DNA of 64,000 nucleotides from Phycisphaerales bacterium (GTDB lineage: Bacteria > Planctomycetota > Phycisphaerae > Phycisphaerales > UBA1924). The notes below the pieces were generated by a model. It did no database searches, was not told the origin of the DNA, and was given only the letters and a program-made list of their open reading frames with translations. The translations under genes and the position numbers were made by a program. The stretch covers positions 1-64,000 of the forward strand of contig JADZER010000019.1 of NCBI GenBank assembly GCA_020850415.1, given 5' to 3'. Shown in pieces: positions 7,955 through 17,240 of this stretch (within the stretch, counting starts at the first letter, position 1; the number at the start of each line of letters is the position of its first letter).

Positions 7955-9328
7955 TTAGCCCAGGCCGCCCTTGAAGCCGCCCTGGCCGAACTTCTCGCGG
8001 AGGCGGCGGAGGGCGGGGGTCTCCTTGAGGATCTCGTCGGGGCTGCGGGTGTCGCGCTCGGGGCCGCGGCCGAAGCCCTTGCGCTCGGCGACACCCTTGG
8101 GGCGCTTCATGGGCTTTCGGTCCTCGCCCAGGCCGGGGCCGGCGGCGTCGCCGGTTTCGGGCCGCTCCTTGGTCTGCTTGATGGAGAGGCTGATGCGCCG
8201 GCTGTCGGGGTCGATCTTGAGGACGCGGGCGGTGATGATCTCGTCCTGCTTGAGGACATCGCCGACATTGGCGACGCGGCGCCAGTCGAGCTCGGAGATG
8301 TGGACGAGGCCCTCGACGCCCGGGGCGAGCTCGACGAAGGCGCCGAACTCGAGGAGCTTGGTGACGCGTCCGGTGACATCGGCGCCCTCGACGATGTCGC
8401 TGGCGGCGGTGCGGAAGGGGTCGTCGACGAGCTGCTTGATGCCGAGGCTGATGCGGTTGGCGTCCCAGTCGAGCTTCAGGACCTGGACGCGGACCTTCTC
8501 GCCCTCCTTGATGTAGCGTTCGACATTCTTCTCGCCCATGTGGACGCGGTCGTGGGTGAGGTCGGAGATGTGGACGAGGCCGTCGATGCCGCCGAGGTCG
8601 ACGAAGGCGCCGAAGGGCATGATTTTGCGGACGATGCCCTCGACCTGGGCGCCCTCGTGGAGGGAGTCGCGGAGCTTGTTGGCGAGCTCGGCGCGTTCGG
8701 CCCTGAGCATGTCGCGTCGGCTGAGGACGATGTTGCCCTTGCCGGCGCGGTCGACGCGGCTGACGGTGCAGGTGAGCTTCTCGCCGATGAAGACGGAGAG
8801 GTCGGGGATCCGGTCGAGGGAGACCTGGCTGGCGGGCATGAAGGCGCGGTGGCCGGCGACCTCGAGCTCGAGGCCGCCCGTGTTGACGCCGACGACCTTG
8901 GCGTCGAGTGTCTGGCCGGGCTGGAGCATCTCCCAGTCGGCCTTCTGGACGGCGCCGGGGCGCGAGCAGATGAAGAGCGACTCGGAGGGCTCGTAGCGGT
9001 TGACGACGACCTGGAGCTCCTGGCCGACCTGGGGCAGCTCGGCGTCGCCGAACTGCTGGCGTTCGACCACGCCGAGCTCCTTGGGCCCGAACTCGACGAA
9101 GATGTCGGTCGGCCCGACGCTGACGACATGCCCGGTGCGGTGCTCGCGTCCGGCCTGGACGACGCGCGGCCCGCGGATCTTGGGCTTGTGCGGGTCGGCC
9201 CCGGCCTCGTGGGCGAGGTCGGCCATGGCGGCCTCGATCTCGGCCTCCACCTCCGGGGAGAGGTGGTGGGTTGCGGACGACACGCCGGTCTGGCCGGCAC
9301 GCTCGGTGGTGTGGTGGGATTCAGGCAT
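7955..9328 (-). CDS. rpsA: Ribosomal protein S1-like protein with four S1 domains
   Basis: The 457-residue RNA-binding protein probably acts on the 30S subunit in mRNA capture during initiation, which matters in a genome with few Shine-Dalgarno sequences. Four S1 (OB-fold) domains are visible: about residues 62-125, 137-205, 218-291 and 304-375. The last two are most canonical (F-G-A-F-V-D-L...D-G-L-V-H-I-S-D-L and F-G-A-F-V-E-L...E-G-L-V-H-I-S-E-L). The tail (about 380-457) is basic and contains R-R-L-R-E-K-F-G-Q-G-G-F-K. Proteobacterial S1 has six domains; four-domain forms occur in many other phyla. A 36-nt hairpin follows the stop. Confidence 0.85.
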   Translation of the reverse strand: MPESHHTTERAGQTGVSSATHHLSPEVEAEIEAAMADLAHEAGADPHKPKIRGPRVVQAGREHRTGHVVSVGPTDIFVEFGPKELGVVERQQFGDAELPQVGQELQVVVNRYEPSESLFICSRPGAVQKADWEMLQPGQTLDAKVVGVNTGGLELEVAGHRAFMPASQVSLDRIPDLSVFIGEKLTCTVSRVDRAGKGNIVLSRRDMLRAERAELANKLRDSLHEGAQVEGIVRKIMPFGAFVDLGGIDGLVHISDLTHDRVHMGEKNVERYIKEGEKVRVQVLKLDWDANRISLGIKQLVDDPFRTAASDIVEGADVTGRVTKLLEFGAFVELAPGVEGLVHISELDWRRVANVGDVLKQDEIITARVLKIDPDSRRISLSIKQTKERPETGDAAGPGLGEDRKPMKRPKGVAERKGFGRGPERDTRSPDEILKETPALRRLREKFGQGGFKGGLG

Positions 9329-9479
9329 GGGTCGGACCGGTGTGCGCAGGGTCGGGTGTGACGCGCTCCTCAGGCTTGTTCGTCCGGCGCGCCGCGAGCT
9401 CCGCGGCCGCCCGTCGGACGGGAAGGGTAGTCTACCGGACGGCCGGGGCTAAACCAGGAAAACCTGTCCGGGCGGGTGC

Positions 9480-10562
9480 TCACGCGGGGCTCCCGGTGGG
9501 CGCGCCCATGGTTTCGCGGACGGTTTGGACGATGCGTTCGGCGGTGCGGACATTGGCGAAGCCGGCCTCGGCGTCGATGGGGGGGCGGCGGCCGCTGCGG
9601 ACCGCGTCGATAAAGCCGCGGAGCTCCATGAGGAGGGGCTCGGCGTCGTCGATGGTGAGGGGCTCGATGTTGACCAGGGAGGCCCAGTTGAGCCTGGTGA
9701 GGTCCTCGCCGCGTCGGAGTTGTTCCCGGACCTCCTGCATCTGGATCTCGTTGGCGGTGCGTCGGATGACGGTGCCGGACTTGTTGCCGTAGTCGATCTT
9801 GATGTAGGCGTTCTCGCCGGTGATGCGGGTGACGCGTTCGGTCTTGAGGGCCAGGCGGCTGGCGGTGATGTTGGCGACGCAGGTGCCCTCGGGGCGGTGC
9901 CAGGTGAGGCGGGCGTTGCAGATGTCCTCGTGCTCGGTGACGACGGCGACGCCGGCGGCCTGGATCTCGTCTGGCTCTTCCCCGCCCATGAGCATGAGGA
10001 CGACATCGAGGTCGTGGATCATCATGTCCATGACGACGCTGGTGTCGACGGAGCGGAAGGTCATGGGGCTGACGCGGGAGACCTCGATAAAGCGGGGGAG
10101 GACATTGAGCCCGTCCTCGGTGGCCTTTCGCATGGCCCGCATGACGGGGTTGTAGCGTTCGATGTGCCCGACCATCAGGATCGCGCCGGCGGCCTCGGCG
10201 AGGGCCTTGATCTCGCGGGCGGTGGCGGTGTCGCCGGCGAGCGGCTTCTCGATGAGGCAGCCGACGGCCGCCTCGAGGAAGGGCCTGGCCGAGCGGTAGT
10301 GGGCGGTGGTGGGGACGGCGATGGAGACGGCGTCGACCCCGGCGTCGAGGAGGTCCTGTTCGGTCTTGAACGCGGTGGATTCGTGCCGGTCGGCGATCTC
10401 CTCGGCGCGGGCGAGGCTGGCGTCGACGACGCCGACGAGCTGGCAGCCGGGCTCGTTGGCGTAGACGCGGGCGTGGTGCTGGCCCATCCGCCCGACGCCC
10501 ACGACGCCGCAGCGCAGCGGCCGGTCGCCGGTTCCGGGGGTCTTGGGGGTGGTGTTGGGCAT
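9480..10562 (-). CDS. Gfo/Idh/MocA family oxidoreductase
   Basis: A 360-residue NAD(P)-dependent sugar dehydrogenase-like enzyme. The Rossmann motif G-V-V-G-V-G-R-M-G-Q-H-H-A-R is at about residues 19-32. The family signature lysine is in E-K-P-L-A-G (about 108-113), and the C-terminal domain carries D-M-M-I-H-D-L-D-V, with the His-Asp pair often used in catalysis. The family acts on sugars, inositols and UDP-sugars; nothing here fixes the substrate, although UDP-GlcNAc 3-dehydrogenase (GnnA) is one possibility. The thioredoxin gene lies just upstream on the same strand, about 30 bp away, so the two may be cotranscribed. Confidence 0.85.
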   Translation of the reverse strand: MPNTTPKTPGTGDRPLRCGVVGVGRMGQHHARVYANEPGCQLVGVVDASLARAEEIADRHESTAFKTEQDLLDAGVDAVSIAVPTTAHYRSARPFLEAAVGCLIEKPLAGDTATAREIKALAEAAGAILMVGHIERYNPVMRAMRKATEDGLNVLPRFIEVSRVSPMTFRSVDTSVVMDMMIHDLDVVLMLMGGEEPDEIQAAGVAVVTEHEDICNARLTWHRPEGTCVANITASRLALKTERVTRITGENAYIKIDYGNKSGTVIRRTANEIQMQEVREQLRRGEDLTRLNWASLVNIEPLTIDDAEPLLMELRGFIDAVRSGRRPPIDAEAGFANVRTAERIVQTVRETMGAPTGSPA

Positions 10563-10592
10563 GTTGACCGTCCGCGCCGTGTTGTTGGCGTT

Positions 10593-10922
10593 TTAGACGA
10601 GGTCGTTGAGTGCGGCGGCGAGGTCGGCCTTGTTGGTGAGGCCGACGAACTTGCGCACCGGCTGTCCGGCGTGGAAGATGATCACGGTGGGGATCGCGGA
10701 GATCTCGTACTGGACGCCGATGGCCTGGTTGTTGTCGGTGTCGACCTTGCCGACCTTGGCCTTGCCGGCGAACTCGTCGGCGATCTGGTCGATGGTGGGC
10801 GCGAGCATGCGGCAGGGCATGCACCATTCGGCCCAGAAGTCCACCAGGACGGGGCCGTCGGCGTCGAGCACCTGGGCCTGGAAGTTGTCGGTGGTGAACT
10901 CGTGCACATTCTGGCTGGCCAT
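10593..10922 (-). CDS. trxA: Thioredoxin with a CMPC active site
   Basis: A 109-residue cytoplasmic thioredoxin, of normal length. The active site is F-W-A-E-W-C-M-P-C-R-M at about residues 29-39, with Met where most thioredoxins have Gly. The cis-proline segment A-I-P-T-V is at about 76-80. The x-P pair between the cysteines influences redox potential, so this protein may differ from standard TrxA. Start 10922 gives M-A-S-Q-N-V-H-E-F-T, a typical thioredoxin beginning. The larger minus-strand reading frame upstream is an artefact. Confidence 0.9.
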   Translation of the reverse strand: MASQNVHEFTTDNFQAQVLDADGPVLVDFWAEWCMPCRMLAPTIDQIADEFAGKAKVGKVDTDNNQAIGVQYEISAIPTVIIFHAGQPVRKFVGLTNKADLAAALNDLV

Positions 10923-11004
10923 CGCGGTTCCTCTCAGGTCTCGGCCCGTCGGGTCAGGTCTGGGCCCGTCGGGGGCGGGGGCGGTCCGGCACCCCCGGGG
11001 GAGT

Positions 11005-11919
11005 CTAGTCCGGCTCCCCCAGGATCGCCCATGCCGCGAGGAGGGCCTGGCGCTGGGGGGCGACATCGTGGACCCGGAAGATCCTGGCCCCAGCGCGGAG
11101 GTGGAGGACGCTGAAGGCGATCGAGGCGGGGAGCCTGTCGGCGGGGTCTGTCCGGGGGGACTGCGGGCATCCGGCGCGTCCGACGAAGCTCTTGCGGCTG
11201 GCGGCGCTGAGGACCGGGTAGCCGAGAGCGGCGAGTTCCACGCCGCGGCGGAGGAGCTGGAGGTTCTGGTCGACGGTCTTGCCGAAGCCCAGGCCGGGGT
11301 CGAGGAGGATCGAGCCGGGCGCGACACCGGCGCCGAGGGCGGCGTCGGCGCGGGCGCGGAGGAAGGCAGCGACTTCGGAGACGACATCGGCGTACCGGGG
11401 CGCATCGGCGGCGTACTCGTCGCTGAACCGGTCGGCCCCGGGCGGCCGGGCGCGGTGCATGAGGACGAGCCCCGCGCCGTGGGCGGCGGCGACGCGGAGG
11501 ATCTCGGGGTGCTCGGTCGCGCCGGAGACATCGTTGACGGCGTCGGCGCCGGCGCCGAGGGCGGCCTCGGCGACGCCGGGCAGGGTGGTGTCGATGCTGA
11601 TGGGGATGCGAGCGAGCGGGCCGTCGGCGCGGCGGATGGCCTCGACGAGCGGCAGGACGCGGGCGAGCTGCTCGGGCTCGCCGACGCGGTCGGCTCCGGG
11701 CCGGGTCGATTCGCCCCCGATGTCGAGGAGGTCGGCGCCGTCGTCAACGGCGCGCCCCGCGAGGGCGAGTGCGGGCCCGAGGTCGCGGGCCCGCGAGCCG
11801 GCGTAGAAGCTGTCCGGCGTGACATTGACGATCGCCATGAGGCGGGGCCGGTCGAGCGGTATGGCCCGGCCGTGGGCGAGTTGCCAGCGGGGTGGGGCTT
11901 GGGGGTGCATCGTGCGCAA
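11005..11919 (-). CDS. folP: Dihydropteroate synthase
   Basis: A 304-residue TIM-barrel enzyme that joins p-aminobenzoate to 6-hydroxymethyl-7,8-dihydropterin pyrophosphate in folate synthesis. Diagnostic segments are M-A-I-V-N-V-T-P-D-S-F (about 28-38), D-I-G-G-E-S-T-R-P-G (about 66-75), I-S-I-D-T, V-N-D-V-S-G, L-D-P-G-L-G-F-G-K (about 206-214), S-R-K-S-F-V-G and the closing R-V-H-D-V. Either the ATG at 11919 or the one at 11910 could be the start. It lies between the thioredoxin gene and a large exported-protein gene, all on the minus strand. Confidence 0.92.
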   Translation of the reverse strand: MRTMHPQAPPRWQLAHGRAIPLDRPRLMAIVNVTPDSFYAGSRARDLGPALALAGRAVDDGADLLDIGGESTRPGADRVGEPEQLARVLPLVEAIRRADGPLARIPISIDTTLPGVAEAALGAGADAVNDVSGATEHPEILRVAAAHGAGLVLMHRARPPGADRFSDEYAADAPRYADVVSEVAAFLRARADAALGAGVAPGSILLDPGLGFGKTVDQNLQLLRRGVELAALGYPVLSAASRKSFVGRAGCPQSPRTDPADRLPASIAFSVLHLRAGARIFRVHDVAPQRQALLAAWAILGEPD

Positions 11920-11931
11920 GCCTCGAACGCA

Positions 11932-11958
11932 GACCGGCCCGGGGTGGCCGGGCCGGTC
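11932..11958 (-). terminator. Hairpin downstream of the large exported-protein gene
   Basis: A perfect 11-bp stem gaccggcccgg / ccgggccggtc with a 5-nt loop lies between the stop at 11984 and the folP start. No T-tract follows, so it could be a terminator or an mRNA-end stabiliser. Confidence 0.6.
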
Positions 11959-11983
11959 GCGGTGTGGTCTCGGTCCGCTTTGA

Positions 11984-13702
11984 TCAGAAGCGGGGCTTGG
12001 AATCGGGCTCCTCGACCTCTTCCCACTCGTCGCCGGCGTTCATCTGCTGGGCGAGCTTGCCGGCGAACTGGAGGACATCTGCGGGGACGAAGACGCGGGC
12101 GTGCATGCCGCCCTCGCCGGTGGCGAGGCCCATGGCGATGGGGTTCAGGGACTCGGGCAGCTCGCCGAGGTCGGCGCCGGCGCCCATCATCTGGACGATG
12201 GGCATGACCATGTCGAGGACGCCCTTGAGGTTGAGGTAGGCCTCGCCGGTGCGGTGCTCGGGGAGGTGCTTGGCGACGAGCTGGATGCTCTCGTTGGCGG
12301 AGAGCTTGGCGCCCTCGCCGGCGAGGACGGTCTCCATGAGCTTGCTGTTCTTGGAGAAGCTGGAGTAGAGGCCGCTGTCGGTGGTGGTGACATAGCCGGA
12401 GGGGCCGGCCTGGCCGCCGAAGAGCATGGTCATCTGCTGGAGCATCATGCCGGCCTGGGCGCCGTTGGGGTGGTTGGGGTCGCCCTCCATGGTGAATCCC
12501 CAGGCGTCGAGTGTGTGCCCCGCGACCTCAGCGGCGGCGTCCTTCCAGGTGGTGTGGAAGAGCACGCCCTCGTTGGACTGCCCGTCCATGGCGGCGGTGC
12601 CGGCCTTCATGGCCTCGAGCAGCTTGGCGGGGCTCTTGGTGGCGGTATAGGTGACGGTGTTGGTGAACAGGCCGCCGGCGAAGAGGCCGGGGGTGGTGCC
12701 CATGAGCATCGCGCTGCCGTCGCTGAGCTGGACCATCTCGTCGGTCTTCACGCCGCCCATGCCCTGGTTCATGCTCGAGGCGGCGGCCATGAGCTTGCGG
12801 ACCCCTGGGCTGGAGGTGTCGAAGGCGGTGGCGAAGATGAAGTCCATATCGGGCAGGGCGGCGAAGAGCGGGGAGGAGTCGCCGGAGCCCTGGAAGAGGG
12901 CGCCGGTCTCCGAGCCGTCGGTGAACTGGCCGGCGAAGTCGAGCCACATGCCGTCCTCGCCGGCGCCCATGCCGATGAAGGCGGTGCGTCCGTCCTCGAC
13001 GACGGCCTTGGCGGCGTTGGCCATGGTCTGCATCTGGGCCGCGGCGGCCTCGCCGGCCATCATGGCGGCGAACTCCATCTGATCCTCCATCTGGACGAGG
13101 GCTTCGTCGAGGATCGGGCGCATGGCCTTGAGGTCGATGACGGCGAAGATGTCGGCCTGGTCGGAGGCCTTGGCCCCGCGCGAGCCGAGCCGCTCGGTGT
13201 GGGCCTTGGCGCGGCCCTTGGAGCCGTCGAAGCCGTCGATGAGGTCCATCGCCGGGCCCATCGCGATGAACCCGTCGCCGAGGTCCTTGGCGTACATGGT
13301 CTCGCCGTTGAGGTTCAGCGCGGTGACGCCGTCGGCGGCGTTGCCCTGCATGGCCTCGGAGAGGGCCGCGAAGTCGCTGACGGGGAGGATGAGGACGGGG
13401 ACCGGCTCGGCCTCGAAGCCGTTGGGGAAGGAGAGGGCGATCGCCGCGGAGCCCTCGGCGTTGAGGCCGGGGATCTGGAGCATCTGCTCGACCATCATGA
13501 GGCCCATCGCCGCCTCGGGCGGGGCGAAGGTGCCGGCCCAGTGCTTGGCGTCCCCGACCAGCCCGGACATGCTCTGCACGCCGATGATCACCGGCGTGTC
13601 CGCCGAGACTCGGTCAAGGGCCGGGGGGACAGCCAGGGCGGCGGTGGCGGCCAGGCCGGTCGCCATCACGAGTCCGAGCAGACGGGTTCGCATCGTGGTC
13701 AT
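11984..13702 (-). CDS. Large exported protein of unknown function
   Basis: A 572-residue protein with a clear signal peptide (M-R-T-R-L-L-G-L-V-M-A-T-G-L then an alanine-rich stretch, cleavage near residue 25). The mature part is Ala/Gly/Met-rich and acidic, with no Cys or catalytic signature. It resembles the long DUF3352-like exported proteins that planctomycetes encode in several copies, but this is an impression. Its terminal residues E-E-V-E-E-P-D-S-K-P-R-F are polar. The neighbours (folP, ftsK) give no hint of a role. Confidence 0.7.
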   Translation of the reverse strand: MTTMRTRLLGLVMATGLAATAALAVPPALDRVSADTPVIIGVQSMSGLVGDAKHWAGTFAPPEAAMGLMMVEQMLQIPGLNAEGSAAIALSFPNGFEAEPVPVLILPVSDFAALSEAMQGNAADGVTALNLNGETMYAKDLGDGFIAMGPAMDLIDGFDGSKGRAKAHTERLGSRGAKASDQADIFAVIDLKAMRPILDEALVQMEDQMEFAAMMAGEAAAAQMQTMANAAKAVVEDGRTAFIGMGAGEDGMWLDFAGQFTDGSETGALFQGSGDSSPLFAALPDMDFIFATAFDTSSPGVRKLMAAASSMNQGMGGVKTDEMVQLSDGSAMLMGTTPGLFAGGLFTNTVTYTATKSPAKLLEAMKAGTAAMDGQSNEGVLFHTTWKDAAAEVAGHTLDAWGFTMEGDPNHPNGAQAGMMLQQMTMLFGGQAGPSGYVTTTDSGLYSSFSKNSKLMETVLAGEGAKLSANESIQLVAKHLPEHRTGEAYLNLKGVLDMVMPIVQMMGAGADLGELPESLNPIAMGLATGEGGMHARVFVPADVLQFAGKLAQQMNAGDEWEEVEEPDSKPRF

Positions 13703-13920
13703 CGGGTGGTTCCTTCTCTACCAGAGGTTGTTCGTGAGGAGTTCGGTATTTCGTAAGCGCACCCGGACCCTCCACCGGGGAAGCGGCTGACTATATCTTC
13801 GGGAATGGGTGCGGCCGATTTTACGGGACTGTGAGGTTTTGGCGCGGGCCCGGTCGGACGACCCGGGGCGGGCCCGGCCGGGTCCGGCGGCAGGCGGGGG
13901 CCACTGGGGGGGCGATCGGG

Positions 13921-16900
13921 TCAGGCGGCGCCGTAGAGCCGGCCGGGCTTGCCGGAGTCGGTGCCCTGCTCGGGGTCCTCCCACTCGTCCTCTTCCTCGT
14001 CGGTGTACTCGAGTTCGGCGCCCTCGTCGTCGTCTCCGGCCGGTTCGTCTTCCTCTTGCTCTTCGTCGCTGTCCTCGTACTCGGCGTCCTCGTCCTCCCC
14101 GGTGTCCTCGACCTCGGCGTCGGGGTCTTCCTCCTCGTCGTCCTCGTCCTCGTCGTCCTCGTCTTCGTCCTCCCCTTCCTCCTCCTCTTCCTCTTCCTCC
14201 TCTTCCTCCTCGTCGTCGTCGTCGTCCTCTTCCTCGTCCTCTTCATCCTCTTCAGCGTCGTCGGTCGCCTCGTACTCGGCTTCGCCGTCGTCGGGGCTTT
14301 CGTCGGGCTCCTCGGTCTCGTCGACGGGTTCCTCGTCCTCCTCTTCCTCCGCGAACGCATCGTCGGTCCCGTGCGACTGGCCCGCTTCGAAGGGGGCGTC
14401 GTCGTCGGTGTCGGCGGGCTCGCCGCGGAAGAGCGTGCCGGCGCCGGAGCCGAAGACCGGCTGCTGGCCGGTGCTGGCGGCCTCCTCGTCGGCGAGGCGC
14501 TTCATGGTGTCCCAGTCGTCGGGGGTGATGAGGACATCGCGGGCGACCGAGCCCTTGTGGTCGGAGATGATGCCGGCGATGCCCATGAGGTCGATGAGGC
14601 GGCTGGCGCGGGTGTAGCCGATCGCGAGGCGGCGCTGGAGCAGCGACACGCTGCCGCGGCGGGTCTCGAGCACGATCTCGACGGCGCGGTCGAACATGGG
14701 GTCTTCCTGGGCGGCGGCGAGGCTGGCCGAGGAGTTGTTCTGGCTGGCGACGATGCGGTCCTCGTCGTTCCCTCCCGATCGGATCTGGATGAGCTGCCGC
14801 TCGAAGCTGGGGGCGGCGATCTCCTTGAGGAATCGGACGACCTTCCTGATCTCGTTGTCCTCGACCATGGTGCCCTGGGCGCGGGTGAGCTTGCTGGAGC
14901 GCGGGCTGAGGAAGAGCATGTCGCCCTGGCCGAGGAGCAGCTCGCCGCCCTTCTGGTCGAGCACGATGCGGGAGTCCATGCCGCTGGCGACCTTGAAGGT
15001 GATGCGGCAGGGCATGTTGCTCTTGATGAGGCCGGTGACGACATTGGCCTGGGGCCTCTGGGTGGCGAGGATGAGGTGGATGCCGACGGCGCGGGCCTTC
15101 TGGGCGATACGGACGATCGAGCCCTCGACCTCCTTGTTGGTCATCATCATGTCGGCGAGCTCGTCGATGACGAAGACCATGTAGGGGAGCTTGCGGGGGA
15201 TACGGGCTTCCTCTTCGGGGCTGCCGGGGTTCATGCGCTCGCGGAGCTCGGCCCACTCGAGGCTGTTGTACCCGGCGATGTCGCGGACGCCGGCCTCGGC
15301 GAGCAGCTCGTAGCGCTCGTCCATCTTCTTGGTGGCCCACTCGAGGATGGCCGCGGCCTTGGACATCTCGGTGATGACCGGGCACATGAGGTGGGGGATG
15401 TCCTTGAACATGCTCATCTCGACCATCTTGGGGTCGACGAGGACGAGCTTGAGCTCGTTGGGCTTCCTGGTGTAGAGAAAGCTCATGATGATCGAGTTCA
15501 TGCAGACGCTCTTGCCCGAGCCGGTGGTGCCGGCGATGAGCATGTGGGGCATCTTGGTGAGGTCGGCGATGAGGGGCTCGCCGGCGGCGTCCTTGCCGAG
15601 GAACATGGGGAGCTTCATGCTCGCGAACGAGTCGCGGTTGCTCATGAGCTCCTTGAGGCGGACCTTCTCCTTGGTGGGGTTGGGCACCTCGACGCCGACG
15701 GTGTCGCGCCCGGCCTGGTTGGCGACGATGCGGATGTTGACGGCCTTGAGGGCGCGGGCGATATCGCTGGAGACGGCCGTGAGCGCGGCGACCTTGGTGC
15801 CCGGGGCCAGGCGGATGTCGTACTGGGTGATGACCGGCCCGGACTCGATGCCGACAACCTCGCCGTCGATGCGGTACTGGCGGAGCGCCGCCTCGAGGGC
15901 CTCGGCCTGCTCGCGGACGATCGACTCGAGGGTGCTGTTGAAATCCACCTCGGGCTCCTCGAGCAGGTCGAGGCCGGGGAACCGGTAGCCCTCGAGCTCG
16001 GCGACATTCTGGAGGTCGCGCAGGTCGTCCTCGGTCGCGATCCGCTTGTTGACCCCGCTGAAGCGCACGGGCAGGGCGGCGATCTTCTCGCGGAGCTGGT
16101 CCTCGCTGAAGACCTGGGGAGCGCCAGGGAGGTCGTCGTCGTCCTCCTCGTCGTCCTCATCGGCGTACTCGGCGTCCTCGTACTCGGCCTCCTCCTCGTC
16201 GTCGGCCTGGTCCTCGAGTTCGTCGTCGGCCTCGGGGGCCTCCTCGTCGAGTTCCTCCTCGGTCACGACGCTCTTGGCGTTCAGCTCCGCCTCGTCGATG
16301 CGGGCCTTTGGTTCGAGGGCGACCTGCTTGCGGGGCTTGCCCGCGCGCCGGGTGGCGGTCTCGTTGGCCTCGGTCTGGGCCTCGGCGATGTCCTCGTCCT
16401 CGAGGTCCGTCAGCTTGACGGGGCGGGGCAGCCGGTTCTTGACCATGGTGGCGAGGGCCCCGATGAGCCCGCCGCCGGCCCGGGCGGTCGCGACCGCCCC
16501 GGCGCCCGAGACCGAGACGGCCTTGGCGCCGGCGGTCTGGGCTGCGGGGACGAAGTGGCGCCACATCGCCGCGGGGATGGCGAAGACCAGGCGGTCGAAG
16601 GCGACGACGAGCCCGACGAGGGCGAGGAGGATCATCCAGAGCCCCGCGCCGAGCCCGCCGAACCGGGCCGCCATCTCGCGGGCGATGACCAGGCCCAGCT
16701 CTCCCCCGGGCAGGTGGCCGACGGGCCCGGAGCGGGGGGTGGCGAGGGCCGAGAGGGCGCAGAGCGAGACCAGGAGCATGACCACGCCGACGGTCCGGAC
16801 AATGGGCTGCTCGATCTTCCGAGCGAAGAGCGGCTGGGCGAGGGCGAGGCCGGCGAGGGCCAGCAGGAACCAGGCGCCCCAGCCGGCGAAGCGGAGGACG

Positions 16901-17127
16901 GCGTACGCGAGGTAGGCCCCGACGGGCCCGCACCAGTTCTGGACGGGGTGGTTGACGGGCCACGCCGCGGCGCTGGGCGGGTCGGCCCGGTCGAAGCTCA
17001 TGAGGCTTGCGACGACGAACGCCCAGGCCAGGACGAGCCCCAGCCAGACCACGCGGCCCCACAGGGCGTCGCCGGTTGTTGCCTCGTGGTTGCGCGCGCG
17101 CGCACGATCTCCCTTGTTCCTAGCCAT
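13921..17127 (-). CDS. ftsK: FtsK/SpoIIIE DNA translocase with acidic linker and tail
   Basis: The 1068-residue translocase pumps chromosomal DNA through the division septum and activates XerCD at dif. The N-terminus has about four transmembrane segments between residues 25 and 210. An acidic linker (about 280-325) precedes the RecA-like motor, with Walker A G-T-T-G-S-G-K-S near residue 530 and Walker B V-I-D-E-L-A-D near 655. A winged-helix gamma domain (about 812-875, with L-L-Q-R-R-L-A-I-G-Y-T-R-A-S-R-L) follows. Residues from about 907 to the end are an extraordinary run of Asp and Glu, including more than ten consecutive glutamates. That tail is not part of the canonical architecture, which ends at the gamma domain. 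The ATG at 17127 was chosen; one at 17136 is also possible, and the frame further upstream runs through a terminator. Confidence 0.92.
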   Translation of the reverse strand: MARNKGDRARARNHEATTGDALWGRVVWLGLVLAWAFVVASLMSFDRADPPSAAAWPVNHPVQNWCGPVGAYLAYAVLRFAGWGAWFLLALAGLALAQPLFARKIEQPIVRTVGVVMLLVSLCALSALATPRSGPVGHLPGGELGLVIAREMAARFGGLGAGLWMILLALVGLVVAFDRLVFAIPAAMWRHFVPAAQTAGAKAVSVSGAGAVATARAGGGLIGALATMVKNRLPRPVKLTDLEDEDIAEAQTEANETATRRAGKPRKQVALEPKARIDEAELNAKSVVTEEELDEEAPEADDELEDQADDEEEAEYEDAEYADEDDEEDDDDLPGAPQVFSEDQLREKIAALPVRFSGVNKRIATEDDLRDLQNVAELEGYRFPGLDLLEEPEVDFNSTLESIVREQAEALEAALRQYRIDGEVVGIESGPVITQYDIRLAPGTKVAALTAVSSDIARALKAVNIRIVANQAGRDTVGVEVPNPTKEKVRLKELMSNRDSFASMKLPMFLGKDAAGEPLIADLTKMPHMLIAGTTGSGKSVCMNSIIMSFLYTRKPNELKLVLVDPKMVEMSMFKDIPHLMCPVITEMSKAAAILEWATKKMDERYELLAEAGVRDIAGYNSLEWAELRERMNPGSPEEEARIPRKLPYMVFVIDELADMMMTNKEVEGSIVRIAQKARAVGIHLILATQRPQANVVTGLIKSNMPCRITFKVASGMDSRIVLDQKGGELLLGQGDMLFLSPRSSKLTRAQGTMVEDNEIRKVVRFLKEIAAPSFERQLIQIRSGGNDEDRIVASQNNSSASLAAAQEDPMFDRAVEIVLETRRGSVSLLQRRLAIGYTRASRLIDLMGIAGIISDHKGSVARDVLITPDDWDTMKRLADEEAASTGQQPVFGSGAGTLFRGEPADTDDDAPFEAGQSHGTDDAFAEEEEDEEPVDETEEPDESPDDGEAEYEATDDAEEDEEDEEEDDDDDEEEEEEEEEEEEGEDEDEDDEDEDDEEEDPDAEVEDTGEDEDAEYEDSDEEQEEDEPAGDDDEGAELEYTDEEEDEWEDPEQGTDSGKPGRLYGAA

Positions 17128-17202
17128 GAAGCCCATATCGGACGGGGGCGGGGGTCCGGGGCCACAAGTCGCGCGGGGCGGTTGGGGCGGGGGCACGGGG
17201 CA

Positions 17203-17240
17203 TAAAACAGGCCGGGCCCCTCCGGAGAGAGAGCCCGGCC
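17203..17240 (-). terminator. Terminator-like hairpin upstream of ftsK
   Basis: The stem ggccgggc / gcccggcc (17210-17217 and 17233-17240) is followed on the minus strand by tgttttatg. It lies about 75 bp upstream of the ftsK start and about 300 bp beyond the terminator of the subtilase gene. It could end a small minus-strand transcript or act as a leader attenuator for ftsK. The rest of 17,241-17,540 holds no protein gene that can be supported. Confidence 0.5.

Noticed and set aside
13840..13920. Terminator of ftsK from the cgggcccgg repeats
   Set aside because: Several GC-rich pairings are possible but none has a clear loop and T-tract, so a site cannot be defended.
13949..14400. Possible CRISPR or satellite array
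   Set aside because: The repetitive look comes from Asp/Glu codons; there are no regular spacers. No CRISPR array was found anywhere in the window.
13831..17205. Long plus-strand open frame opposite ftsK
   Set aside because: It is the mirror of the ftsK codons (Gly/Val/Leu/Asp low complexity), and the minus strand has all FtsK motifs.
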